A stretch of DNA of 32,686 bases, taken from a virus. Made by a program: the position numbers and the translations under genes. The stretch is taken from positions 1-32,686 of IMG/VR virus record IMGVR_UViG_3300048835_000988. The stretch is one strand, 5' to 3'. Within the stretch, counting starts at the first letter, position 1, and every line of letters starts with the position of its first letter. A model generated the notes under the pieces. It was not told where the DNA came from, did no database searches, and saw only the letters and a list, made by a program, of their open reading frames with translations. Below, piece after piece: positions 1 to 7,437 of this stretch.

Positions 1-1305
1 ATGGGTGCAGCAAAAATGTGTAAAATGGCAGGTTGGAATGTTGCTGTAGTTGATTCAAGACCATTCGGAGGCACCTGTGAATTACGTGGTTGTGATCCTA
101 AAAAAGTTCTGGTTGGGGCGGCAGAACTTATGGATTGGATTCATCGCATGAAAGGCAAGGGTTTTGAAACAGCCGGTGAAATAAACTGGTCCGACTTAAT
201 GGCCTTTAAAAGAACGTTTACAAAGGGTGTTTCTGAAAACAGGGAAAAAGCTCTTCAGTCAGCTGGAATAATTACATTGCATGGTCATGCTGAATTTGCT
301 GGTAATAATAAAATTGAAGTGGCCAATCATCTTTATGAGGCGCAACATATATTAATTGCGACAGGAGCCATACCCATGCACTTGGGTTTTAAAGGCACCG
401 AGTATCTGATAGATAGTGAAGCATTTCTTGAACTAGATCAATTGCCAAAGAAAATAATTTTTGCGGGCGGCGGTTTCATAGCTTTTGAATTTGCTCATAT
501 TGCTGCTAGAGCTGGTGCTGAAGTTCATATTGTTGAAATGCAGGACAGTCCCCTTGCTAATTTCGACCGTGATATTGTTAATATTCTTGTGGCGAAGTCA
601 AAAGAGATCGGCATCCACATACACACCGAAACAAGTGTTGATTCGGTGGAAAAGCTTGAACGCGGTTTTATTGTTCATTGCCTGAAAAAAGGGGAAAAAG
701 TCGATATAGAAGGTGAACTGGTCGTCCATGGAGCAGGCCGGGTGGCGAATATAATGAACCTGAATCTAGACGCGAGTAATGTTGAATTCAATCGGAAAGG
801 AATTGTTGTTAATGATTATTTGCAGAGTGTCAGCAATCCTGGCATTTATGCCGCTGGAGATGCAGCTGCCTCTCCAGGGCTTCCCCTCACTCCATTTGCA
901 AGTCGGGAAGGAAAAATAGCTGCTACGAATATGCTAAGCGGCAATAAAGCCAGAACCGACTATCCGGTTATGCCAACAGTGGTATTTACGATTCCAAAAA
1001 TAGGAACTGTAGGCCTGACTGAAAAACAGGCTATTGAAAAAGGATATTCATATGAAATGATTAAAGTTGATATGTCAAATTGGTATACCTACCGAAGAAC
1101 AAACGATTCATATGCCATGGCAAAAGTGATTGTCGATAAAGAATCGGATCGGATTTTAGGGGCACATATAATCGGAAGTCAAGCTGATGAGCTGATTAAT
1201 ACTTTTGCAATCGCAATCACGTTTGGCCTACCGGCAAAAGATCTGAAAAAAATGATTTTTGCATATCCATCAACTTCGTCAGACATTTCGTATATGCTTC
1301 CCTGA
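1..1305 (+). CDS. Pyridine nucleotide-disulfide oxidoreductase (glutathione/mercuric reductase-like), 5' end missing
   Basis: FAD- and NAD(P)-dependent dithiol oxidoreductase, a cytoplasmic host enzyme. The redox-active motif GGTCELRGCDPKK puts the cysteine pair at residues 26 and 31 of the visible protein. The second Rossmann motif (FAGGGFIAFEFAH) is near residue 155, the FAD-contact motif (YAAGDAAAS) near 282, and the dimerisation domain fills the last 100 residues. The first FAD motif GxGxxG, which normally lies about 10-15 residues before the visible start, is absent, so the real start is upstream of the window and the ATG at position 1 is only where the window opens. The C-terminus reads YPSTSSDISYML where classical glutathione reductases have an HPTxxE His-Glu pair, so this is one of the reductase-like enzymes without that catalytic His. 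The substrate cannot be told. It lies outside the prophage. Confidence 0.9.
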   Translation: MGAAKMCKMAGWNVAVVDSRPFGGTCELRGCDPKKVLVGAAELMDWIHRMKGKGFETAGEINWSDLMAFKRTFTKGVSENREKALQSAGIITLHGHAEFAGNNKIEVANHLYEAQHILIATGAIPMHLGFKGTEYLIDSEAFLELDQLPKKIIFAGGGFIAFEFAHIAARAGAEVHIVEMQDSPLANFDRDIVNILVAKSKEIGIHIHTETSVDSVEKLERGFIVHCLKKGEKVDIEGELVVHGAGRVANIMNLNLDASNVEFNRKGIVVNDYLQSVSNPGIYAAGDAAASPGLPLTPFASREGKIAATNMLSGNKARTDYPVMPTVVFTIPKIGTVGLTEKQAIEKGYSYEMIKVDMSNWYTYRRTNDSYAMAKVIVDKESDRILGAHIIGSQADELINTFAIAITFGLPAKDLKKMIFAYPSTSSDISYMLP

Positions 1306-1394
1306 GCAAAAAATATACTCTTTGAACACTAGGTATAGCAACCCGCTGATTCTGCCCGTCACTTAGTTTTTTGGATATTTGACAAGATAGCTTA

Positions 1395-1438
1395 GGAGTT
1401 CAAGCCCAACCAGGTTAATGAACTCCAGGGCTTTTTTT
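1395..1438 (+). terminator. Rho-independent terminator after the oxidoreductase
   Basis: Two competing stems can form. GGAGTTCA (1395-1402) pairs with TGAACTCC (1419-1426). AAGCCC (1402-1407) pairs with GGGCTT (1428-1433) directly before a run of seven T. It lies about 90 bases after the oxidoreductase stop codon and would end that transcript before the attachment site. Confidence 0.6.
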
Positions 1439-1523
1439 GACAGTCGGTCATCCTTTAGGTGGAGAATAAAATCAAAAATCCGCTAATTAAAGCCATTCTT
1501 TTAAGTAAATATTATTTTTTTAC

Positions 1524-1560
1524 TGGAGCTGTCAGGGGGAATCGAACCCCCGACCTACTG
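1524..1560 (-). other. tRNA 3'-end fragment; probable prophage attachment site (att)
   Basis: Read on the minus strand this is the last part of a tRNA: variable loop GTAGGTC, a T-arm GGGGG-TTCGATT-CCCCC, the 3' acceptor strand TGACAGC, a discriminator base and CCA. No matching 5' acceptor strand (GCTGTCA on the minus strand) is found around 1590-1600, so this is not a whole gene. The bases just before it resemble the anticodon-stem end of bacterial tRNA-Thr. Such 3' tRNA halves are the usual crossover sites of phage tyrosine integrases. The geometry predicts that the functional tRNA gene, completed by the phage copy of this sequence, lies at the other end of the prophage, beyond the right edge. 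The tRNA identity is a guess. Confidence 0.72.
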
Positions 1561-1658
1561 AAATATCAAAGTTTGTTTACTGTAATTTTCGAGCATTTGC
1601 AAATGCCTTTATTATGCGGTTTTTCGGTTGTTTTGATTTTTTGTTTTTTAAACAATAA

Positions 1659-1679
1659 GGGGCAAAAAAGGGGGCAAAA
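1659..1679. repeat. Tandem GGGGCAAAA direct repeats beside the attachment site
   Basis: GGGGCAAAA occurs at 1659-1667 and again at 1671-1679, about 100 bases inside the prophage from the tRNA fragment. Short G-rich direct repeats beside att sites are typical arm-type binding sites of tyrosine integrases, so this may be an integrase arm site. The assignment rests only on position and repetition. Confidence 0.4.
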
Positions 1680-1706
1680 TCACCCCGGATAAAGGCCTAT
1701 TCATTC

Positions 1707-1736
1707 TATAACTAATAGCTATAGCTTTTAGTTATA
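1707..1736. repeat. 30-bp near-perfect palindrome in the att region
   Basis: TATAACTAA (1707-1715) is the exact reverse complement of TTAGTTATA (1728-1736), and the centre AGCTATAGCT (1717-1726) is itself a palindrome; only one T-T mismatch per side interrupts it. No T-run follows on either strand, so it does not look like a terminator. It may be a binding site for a dimeric protein near the prophage end. Apart from this palindrome and the direct repeats I see no gene between 1561 and 1794. Confidence 0.5.
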
Positions 1737-1794
1737 CTTACACTTCGACGGCATATATTATTGAAAATTAACTCTACGAGAAGCATTCCTTTAT

Positions 1795-2436
1795 TTAATG
1801 TACTATAAATCCGCATTTTTTCTTTATATCTAAAATATCAATTAAATCATCTATCTCAATTTTGCTATGTAAGCCTAATTTATATGTGCAATTTGATGAA
1901 TAATTCACGTCTAAATGATTAAGAGGATGTAACTCTCCATTTTCATGTTCCTCATCCATATCGTATCTAATGTATCCTAATTCCATAGCTAACATTCTTG
2001 TCATAACTTTCCATGCACTTTCGATAATAGAATATTCATATTCTTCACAAATATCTCTACAGAAGTCATCATAAATTTTTTCTACTGAAACTTCATCAAA
2101 ATCAAAGTTATGTATAATTCTAGTAATAATCGAAAGCATTTTATTGTCAATTTCGACATCAGAGTTATTATCATATATTCGATATTCTTGTTCAATTTGT
2201 TCAAGATAAAATGGAAAGGCAATTGAAAAATATTTATTCTCTATCCTATAAAACACTCTACTCATTTTATCAATAGCGATAACTACACTCCCTTTGTTTT
2301 CATGAATATGGTCGTCAACAAAAAATAATTTTACAGTGTCTAATAATAAAACCAAAAAATCTTTTTTTGTTCTTAATGGTCTTGCTATTTTTTTATAAAA
2401 ATAGTTATTTATTGGGAACTCAAGTCTTTTTGCCAT
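1795..2436 (-). CDS. DUF2290-like protein, partner of the helicase
   Basis: This is a 213-residue protein of unknown function. It has no signal peptide or membrane segment and is acidic in its middle part. Near residues 157-190 it reads IRYDMDEEH, then HPLNHLDV, then YKLGL. That spacing of R-x-D, HPxxH and a basic-hydrophobic strand is how I remember the C-terminal signature of DUF2290, whose members are also about 200-230 residues; I could not align it. The gene starts 10 bases after the helicase stop codon, and its ribosome site GAGGG overlaps the helicase end, so the two are co-transcribed and probably act together. Codons are very AT-rich, unlike the structural genes, which suggests separate acquisition. 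The position between lysin and attachment site is the usual place for lysogenic-conversion genes. Function as a defence component is inference. Confidence 0.7.
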   Translation of the reverse strand: MAKRLEFPINNYFYKKIARPLRTKKDFLVLLLDTVKLFFVDDHIHENKGSVVIAIDKMSRVFYRIENKYFSIAFPFYLEQIEQEYRIYDNNSDVEIDNKMLSIITRIIHNFDFDEVSVEKIYDDFCRDICEEYEYSIIESAWKVMTRMLAMELGYIRYDMDEEHENGELHPLNHLDVNYSSNCTYKLGLHSKIEIDDLIDILDIKKKCGFIVH

Positions 2437-2446
2437 ACCAAATCCC

Positions 2447-4465
2447 TCAATTCATCAAACTATAATTCATTCTTATTATTTCATATAATTTATCTTTATC
2501 TAATTCTTCTTTGTGGAGTATACTAATCATTTTATGCAATTTCTCTCTATCTTTTTTATTTACATTAATTTGATCCATAATTTCTTCCACTATATCGCGC
2601 TGTGACTTGTAGATATTCCCCCTATTGATAATAGCATTGTTCAACCTTCTTTTCTCAGCTTTATCGGGTTCAATAAGATGTAAATATCCCTTCTCATTAA
2701 CATCATTTATTCCCTTTGATATTTGTTCAACAGTTTTCATATCAATATCTGGAATTATAAAATATGATGTTATAAAAGATCGTGTCAACATCATGTATAC
2801 CGAATTTCTTGTTTGTAAATCTGTATTTAAATTCCCTTGCATTAAACAAATGACAAATGGAAACTCCAATCCTTTTACATTATTTCTATTACTGATAAAC
2901 AAAGATCCCTTTTTCTTTTCTTTTGTCTCATAACCAATATTAACATCCCAATTAAACATCTCACTTATTTCTACCTCTAATTGGTTCGCCAAAAAATAAT
3001 TAGCATTTGTATTTTCCAAAAACATAATTCCTATATCATCTGGCTCTATACTTGGATTCTCAATCTTTAGATCCTTGATTATTGTTAATATCTTATCAAG
3101 ATATTTCTCCTTTTTTTCTGGTATTATCTCAATACTTTTAATGTTAGCATTAGTTATGTCCTCAAATCGCCTTAATGGTTTTCTAGATAAATCACAAAAC
3201 CCATCAGGAGTCCTATTGATCTCATATCCACAATCCTCCCATGCTCTGTCTTCTAGCCATCTTAAACGATTTCCGACTTCGAAAAGCCCCATTCCAATAG
3301 CATGTGCACACATTAACGTCCTAGGGTCAGTTCTATAACACTTATTCAATAAAAAATCTGGATTTACTTCGCTAATAATTTCACTTTCAAAAACATTTTG
3401 AAAGATATCTCCAGCTACATACAAACAATTTTTTGTCACTTTCGCACATAACGAAAAAAAGTTCTCAGTAAAATCTTGGCTCTCATCAATCAATATATAA
3501 TCAAAGCATGGTTCGAAATTTGATATACTTTGTAAATACCCCAAAGCTCGTTTACAGATACTATCAAATGTTGTATGATAAGAAAATCTTTCAAAAGGAA
3601 GATTATAATAATCGCAAATATAACTGTAAACTCCTGAATCAGGAGCACCTTTTGACCCCCAGCCACTCATTACCCATAATTTTTCCTTCCATTTTATTTG
3701 TTCATCTACTTTCATGAAATCGAAAAACTCCGGTATTCTTTCTCTAAGATTCTCAGCAAGAATTTTATTATGACAGGTAAAAGCTATTCTCACATCCTCA
3801 CTTTTAACGTATAATTCTTTAACTTTATGAAGTAATAATTCCGTTTTCCCCGTTCCAGCTAGACCCTGTATAGTTATTCGATTTTTAGTAGGCTCATCAT
3901 AAATAAAACGTGTTTGATCTCCATCAAATAGAATTATCTTTCTTTTTATTTTTTCCAAAATTGTTTCTGGATACTCCACACCAGTTTTTTTAATATCGTT
4001 TATACTCCCAGTAAGTAACGATATTAAAAACTCACCTTTTCTTTCATTTTCCTTGGTTCCTAATTTATATCTTTTAAGCAGCTCTGATATTTCTTCATTT
4101 TTTATATCATTATATTCTACCACTTCGATAAATTCTTTTCGCCAATTCCTTGCTCTTCCCAAAACTTTCGTATAATTATATTTATCCGAGATGTGTCCTA
4201 AATCATCTAAAAAATCTTCTACATAGTTAGTAAAAGCGTCAGCATTATTTCCGTAATTCAAAAACAATACTTTGTGTTTTGGGATAAGTATTACGAAGAC
4301 TTTTTCATAACTATACTCATATTTTTTTTCACCCAATGGTTTGTTGATAACATAAACCGAATTGCCATTTGTAAAACTTATTGCATATTCTCTCAATTTA
4401 TCCAAAAAACTATCAATTTCAGTATTCGTATCAAAACTTTTGTAAAACAGACTTTTATCTTTCAT
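2447..4465 (-). CDS. UvrD-like superfamily 1 helicase with unknown N-terminal domain
   Basis: Full SF1A helicase core, counted from the longer start at 4483: Q-motif glutamine near 190, Walker A GLAGTGKT 207-214, Walker B LIDESQD 331-337, motif III GDIFQ 358-362, motif IV region NKCYRTD 380-386, motif V VKGLEF 536-541, and motif VI MMLTRS 564-569. Residues 1-180 are a separate domain that I do not recognise. The tail after 600 is charged and probably helical. The protein should unwind or translocate on DNA or RNA using ATP. I chose the ATG at 4465 because GAGGG lies 4 bases before it; the ATG at 4483, six codons earlier, has no clear ribosome site. It is the first gene of a two-gene operon with the DUF2290-like gene. 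It resembles neither a phage replicative helicase nor an AddA/PcrA housekeeping enzyme in length, and its location suggests a defence role (inference). Confidence 0.85.
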   Translation of the reverse strand: MKDKSLFYKSFDTNTEIDSFLDKLREYAISFTNGNSVYVINKPLGEKKYEYSYEKVFVILIPKHKVLFLNYGNNADAFTNYVEDFLDDLGHISDKYNYTKVLGRARNWRKEFIEVVEYNDIKNEEISELLKRYKLGTKENERKGEFLISLLTGSINDIKKTGVEYPETILEKIKRKIILFDGDQTRFIYDEPTKNRITIQGLAGTGKTELLLHKVKELYVKSEDVRIAFTCHNKILAENLRERIPEFFDFMKVDEQIKWKEKLWVMSGWGSKGAPDSGVYSYICDYYNLPFERFSYHTTFDSICKRALGYLQSISNFEPCFDYILIDESQDFTENFFSLCAKVTKNCLYVAGDIFQNVFESEIISEVNPDFLLNKCYRTDPRTLMCAHAIGMGLFEVGNRLRWLEDRAWEDCGYEINRTPDGFCDLSRKPLRRFEDITNANIKSIEIIPEKKEKYLDKILTIIKDLKIENPSIEPDDIGIMFLENTNANYFLANQLEVEISEMFNWDVNIGYETKEKKKGSLFISNRNNVKGLEFPFVICLMQGNLNTDLQTRNSVYMMLTRSFITSYFIIPDIDMKTVEQISKGINDVNEKGYLHLIEPDKAEKRRLNNAIINRGNIYKSQRDIVEEIMDQINVNKKDREKLHKMISILHKEELDKDKLYEIIRMNYSLMN

Positions 4466-4538
4466 TGATCCCTCTATTTTCATTTTTCTTTTTTTCTACC
4501 TAACTGTTATTTTATCAATTATATTCAAATATAACAAG

Positions 4539-4571
4539 ATTATACCTTGGCATACTTTTATTATATTTCAA
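4539..4571 (-). promoter_or_regulatory. Possible promoter of the helicase cassette
   Basis: On the minus strand TATAAT (4539-4544) lies about 75 bases before the helicase start, with TTGAAA (4566-4571) upstream. The 21-base spacer is longer than the preferred 17, so only the -10 box is convincing. The whole 4484-4686 gap is AT-rich and holds no gene that I can support. Confidence 0.3.
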
Positions 4572-4686
4572 TTACAAAACACTTCATACTTAAATATAAG
4601 CTTCTTTAATAGATCCAATTGAATTAATTCACTTCATATCAAAAAAACATCACACCTATGATTCTTTAATAAAAAGTGATATAGAT

Positions 4687-5442
4687 TTAATAATTTTTAA
4701 TAATCAATTCTTTATATTCTTTATCTTTCCCATCGTACCGTTCAAGTAGCGAATTTCTCCGGCAAACTTCTATCAGGTTAAAGCCCTGATATAATTTCTG
4801 GACAAAATCATCATTGTTATAACTCAGTATAAACTTTCCTTTGATTTCTTTCAAGCAGTCTCTCAATCTTTCATGATCTACATCACAAAATCCGGTCTGA
4901 TAATATTTTTCTGTCCCATGATATGGTGGATCAAGATAGAAAAGCGCCCCGGGTCGATCATGAACCTTGATGATCCGTTCAAAATCTTTGTTTTCAATCA
5001 CCACACCGTTTAATCGGTCACTGATCTCACTCAAGTAGTCGGAGCTTTTAATCAGGTTTTTCTTAGTCCCGCCAAATGACTTTCTGTCAGCACCGTATGA
5101 AGTCTTGATAATCATAAAATACCGCCCAGCCCGTTGGATGTCGGTTAATCCTCGCATATCAAGCTGTGATTTGAAATCGTCAAAGAACTCCCGGGAATTC
5201 AAAACACAGGATATTTCCTTTTTCACCTCATCCGGATGATACTTCACGCACCGGAACAAATTGGTCAGCTGACCATTAAAATCGTTATAAATCTCCAGAT
5301 CGGCATGCTTATCTTTTGCAAAGAGCACCCATCCGGCCCCACCAAAGACTTCAATGTATCGATCAAAGTCCTTTGGAAACATATCAATTATTGTTTTTCT
5401 TAACAGGCGTTTCCCGCCAATCCATGGTATAAAACTATTCAT
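4687..5442 (-). CDS. DNA adenine methylase (Dam / D12 class)
   Basis: S-adenosylmethionine-dependent N6-adenine methyltransferase of the MethyltransfD12 family. Visible motifs are FIPWIGGKRLL at residues 4-14 (AdoMet/target region), EVFGGAG at 31-37 (motif I), YNDFN at 52-56, and the catalytic DPPY at 171-174. The length of 251 aa is near that of Dam enzymes. The start has a perfect AGGAGG ribosome site. No restriction nuclease gene is next to it, so it is an orphan. In phages such enzymes usually modify phage DNA to escape host restriction or alter gene expression. The target cannot be read from the sequence; GATC is common for the family but not certain. It lies just after the lysin in transcription order, in the accessory zone. 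Confidence 0.9.
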   Translation of the reverse strand: MNSFIPWIGGKRLLRKTIIDMFPKDFDRYIEVFGGAGWVLFAKDKHADLEIYNDFNGQLTNLFRCVKYHPDEVKKEISCVLNSREFFDDFKSQLDMRGLTDIQRAGRYFMIIKTSYGADRKSFGGTKKNLIKSSDYLSEISDRLNGVVIENKDFERIIKVHDRPGALFYLDPPYHGTEKYYQTGFCDVDHERLRDCLKEIKGKFILSYNNDDFVQKLYQGFNLIEVCRRNSLLERYDGKDKEYKELIIKNY

Positions 5443-5465
5443 TTTTCCTCCTAAATATTAAATAG

Positions 5466-5483
5466 GGCCACCCGAAGGTGGCC
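5466..5483 (-). terminator. Hairpin terminator after the endolysin gene
   Basis: GGCCACC (5466-5472) and GGTGGCC (5477-5483) form a perfect 7-bp stem with a 4-base loop. On the minus strand it is followed by CTATTTAATATTTA, a T-rich but broken tail. It lies about 75 bases after the endolysin stop and before the methylase start, and probably ends the late transcript. Confidence 0.55.
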
Positions 5484-5558
5484 GTGAAACTTGCTTGACA
5501 AATTTTGGGTCAAGATCATTGTATTTTCAATATCAAAACGTCAAAACCTACATATATC

Positions 5559-6551
5559 TTAAAACCAATCGTAAATGCCTTGAGTAACGACCTCACCAAA
5601 TGCTGAAGCGTTGGTCAATACTCCGATATCCGGACGAATGCCGCCAGTTTCAAAAATGCAGGCAGTCATGCCTGTATCAGCAACCTCCCAATCGTCTCGC
5701 TGGATCACGCCCCGGGTACCAAGTCCCAGGCGAACCTGAGCTGAACCAATCAGGCAGTTTGCAATCCGGATGCCGTCGCCACTTCCTGGGTAGACAATTG
5801 GCAGTGTTCCAGACGGAGCCTGATTATAATCACAATGCAGCGATACGTAAAGATCGGCTCCCCACGAATTCGCTTCGTTGACGCAGACGGCAATGTTTTT
5901 ATCATTATTAGTATCAGCATCCGTCAGGACCGTAAAACCGAGATCACGTAATCTTGCTGCCGCCACCTTCCCGATGGCCAGCATTAAATCGGCTTCGGTA
6001 TACTGGCCATCTACACACCCACAGTCCCACGATCCGTCACTTGAAACGCCATGCCCAACCGCCAGATAAATCTTTCCAGACTTCTTACCCTGTACAGATG
6101 CCACCGGCGTTGAAGCCGGTACCGGAACAGGCGCAGGTGCTATTACAAATGTAGAACGGTGATCATCAACGCTAATCGGTTCATCACTTTTTAATAACCG
6201 GATCGCTTCTATTCTCAGACCCCCACCAGTCGTTCCGGCCATTTCTCCATTTCTGGCAAAATCCAACCATCCGACATTCTGTACATGAACCTGATAATTC
6301 AGATTTTCGCATTCAATCTCAATTGCTTCGATTCTCAGGCCTTGGCCAACGGTACCGGCAATCTCATCTTCCTGAACCCAATCCATCCAGCCGATGTTCT
6401 CGACATGGACGCGATAACGCTTAACGCCCTGGATTCGAATCGCTTCTATCCGTAGTCCCTGACCGACTGTCCCGGCCAAGCGCCCTTCCTGGACCCAAGC
6501 GCCCCAACCTTTGTTTTCGACATGAACTTTATACAGTAACGTATTTGCCAT
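5559..6551 (-). CDS. Endolysin: N-acetylmuramoyl-L-alanine amidase with three ChW repeats
   Basis: Cell-wall hydrolase that frees the phage at lysis by cutting between muramic acid and L-alanine. Counted from the in-frame ATG at 6557, three about 40-residue ChW repeats (clostridial hydrophobic repeat with conserved GW) cover residues 7-43, 47-83 and 87-123 and should bind the host surface. A Pro/Ala linker (about 140-155) leads to an Amidase_3 domain with zinc ligands H169, E188 and H241 and catalytic E303 (FETGG). The usual order in phage lysins is catalytic domain first; here the binding repeats come first. I chose the ATG at 6551 because AAGGTG lies 7 bases before it; the one at 6557 is too close to that site. 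It follows the holin directly. Confidence 0.93.
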   Translation of the reverse strand: MANTLLYKVHVENKGWGAWVQEGRLAGTVGQGLRIEAIRIQGVKRYRVHVENIGWMDWVQEDEIAGTVGQGLRIEAIEIECENLNYQVHVQNVGWLDFARNGEMAGTTGGGLRIEAIRLLKSDEPISVDDHRSTFVIAPAPVPVPASTPVASVQGKKSGKIYLAVGHGVSSDGSWDCGCVDGQYTEADLMLAIGKVAAARLRDLGFTVLTDADTNNDKNIAVCVNEANSWGADLYVSLHCDYNQAPSGTLPIVYPGSGDGIRIANCLIGSAQVRLGLGTRGVIQRDDWEVADTGMTACIFETGGIRPDIGVLTNASAFGEVVTQGIYDWF

Positions 6552-6553
6552 TT

Positions 6554-6985
6554 TCATTCACCTTCACTTTCTTTTTCTGTTTCTGCTTTGTTTCCAATCT
6601 GTTTTAATGCCTTGGTAAGAGCTTCCGGGAGGGGAACGCCTAAATTTCCGGTATTCTCCAAGATGCTCAGCCCTTCATTGGCAATGAACATCAGGCAGAC
6701 GATGTTTTTAAAATATGATCCGCCCTGGTTGGTGGCAATATCAATCTGAACGGCCACCATGACCACGACCAACTCAGCCACCTTTTTAAACAGTCCTTTT
6801 AACCCAATGGATGAGGACAGTTCTTTGTTCTGGAACGCCACCATTAACCCGGTGATATAATCTAAAGCCATCAGCGCTACCAAAACACACATCAACGTAT
6901 CCCACCCTCCAAATAACCATGTCACAAATCCTACTACTGCCGTAAAAATGCTTGAAACTAAGGGGTTGTCTGTAAAATATCTCAT
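6554..6985 (-). CDS. Holin, phage_holin_4 / TcdE-like family
   Basis: Small inner-membrane protein (143 aa) that opens the membrane to time lysis and lets the amidase reach the wall. Hydrophobic segments are seen at about residues 11-26, 30-52 and 70-85, with a weaker one near 92-108. The sequence DYITGLMVAFQNKELSSS is typical of phage_holin_4. The C-terminal 25 residues are charged and cytoplasmic-like. The ribosome site AAAGGATG precedes the ATG. It lies directly before the endolysin. Confidence 0.9.
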   Translation of the reverse strand: MRYFTDNPLVSSIFTAVVGFVTWLFGGWDTLMCVLVALMALDYITGLMVAFQNKELSSSIGLKGLFKKVAELVVVMVAVQIDIATNQGGSYFKNIVCLMFIANEGLSILENTGNLGVPLPEALTKALKQIGNKAETEKESEGE

Positions 6986-7010
6986 TTGATCATCCTTTCT
7001 TTTTGGAAAT

Positions 7011-7031
7011 AAAAAAACAGCCTAAGCTGTT
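7011..7031 (-). terminator. Rho-independent terminator between tail genes and lysis genes
   Basis: On the minus strand AACAGC (7026-7031), loop TTAG and GCTGTT (7016-7021) are followed by a run of seven T (7017-7011). It overlaps the stop codon of the small gene at 7022-7162. It would reduce read-through from tail genes into holin and endolysin unless late transcription is antiterminated. Confidence 0.65.
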
Positions 7032-7162
7032 ACAATCAATTCTCCATGTCCTTCTGCAATTAAATATTCGTCAATCCCAGTTTTCAAATCTGGTCTTGCT
7101 AAAACAACCTCTGCATAGGCATTTTTGCCCGCAATAATTCTTTTTGCCATAAATACTGCCAT
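7022..7162 (-). CDS. Small tail-end protein, CD1375/XkdX-like (46 aa)
   Basis: This short gene encodes a 46-residue protein beginning MAVFMAKRIIAGKNAYAEV and ending in ELIVTA. The pattern (hydrophobic start, Lys-Asn near residue 13, ending in (D/E)LI) matches what I remember of the CD1375 family, small proteins encoded between receptor-binding and lysis genes in clostridial phages. Start and stop overlap as TAATG with the upstream gene, whose last codons hold the GGGAGGTG ribosome site. The role is unknown; this position suggests a minor tail or assembly function. Confidence 0.7.
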   Translation of the reverse strand: MAVFMAKRIIAGKNAYAEVVLARPDLKTGIDEYLIAEGHGELIVTA

Positions 7163-7437
7163 TACATTACACCTCCCATAATCAGCTCAGCAATTGCATC
7201 CTCAACCGTTGCAACTCTGTCTTCGATTGGATCAGCTGGTTTGTCAACATAGTCATACCAGACTTCACTTGTTGCCTTTTTACATTTTAAAACGGGAACT
7301 TTGCCAAGTTGCTCTTCTACTACCGGTAACACTTCTAATGCAATACCTTTTGATTTGTGATTATCATTAAGTGATTCTTCCTCATACACAACACTAGCTG
7401 TTCCATCATAATTTTCAAAAACATATATCATTTTCAT
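7162..7437 (-). CDS. Small tail-region protein, XkdW-like (hypothetical)
   Basis: Acidic 91-residue protein with no membrane segment. The C-terminal part (VWYDYVDKPADPIEDRVATVEDAIAELI) has the common pattern of small proteins encoded after tail-fibre genes of Gram-positive siphophages, with a Trp-Tyr strand followed by a short helix. It overlaps the upstream gene by ATGA and the downstream one by TAATG, so it is translated as part of the tail-end cluster. Function is unknown, and the XkdW comparison is based on position and general look. Confidence 0.65.
   Translation of the reverse strand: MKMIYVFENYDGTASVVYEEESLNDNHKSKGIALEVLPVVEEQLGKVPVLKCKKATSEVWYDYVDKPADPIEDRVATVEDAIAELIMGGVM

Noticed and set aside
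1459-1692. 77-aa open frame on the plus strand containing GNRTPDLL
   Set aside because: This peptide comes from reading a tRNA 3' end antisense, a well-known annotation artefact; there is no ribosome site.
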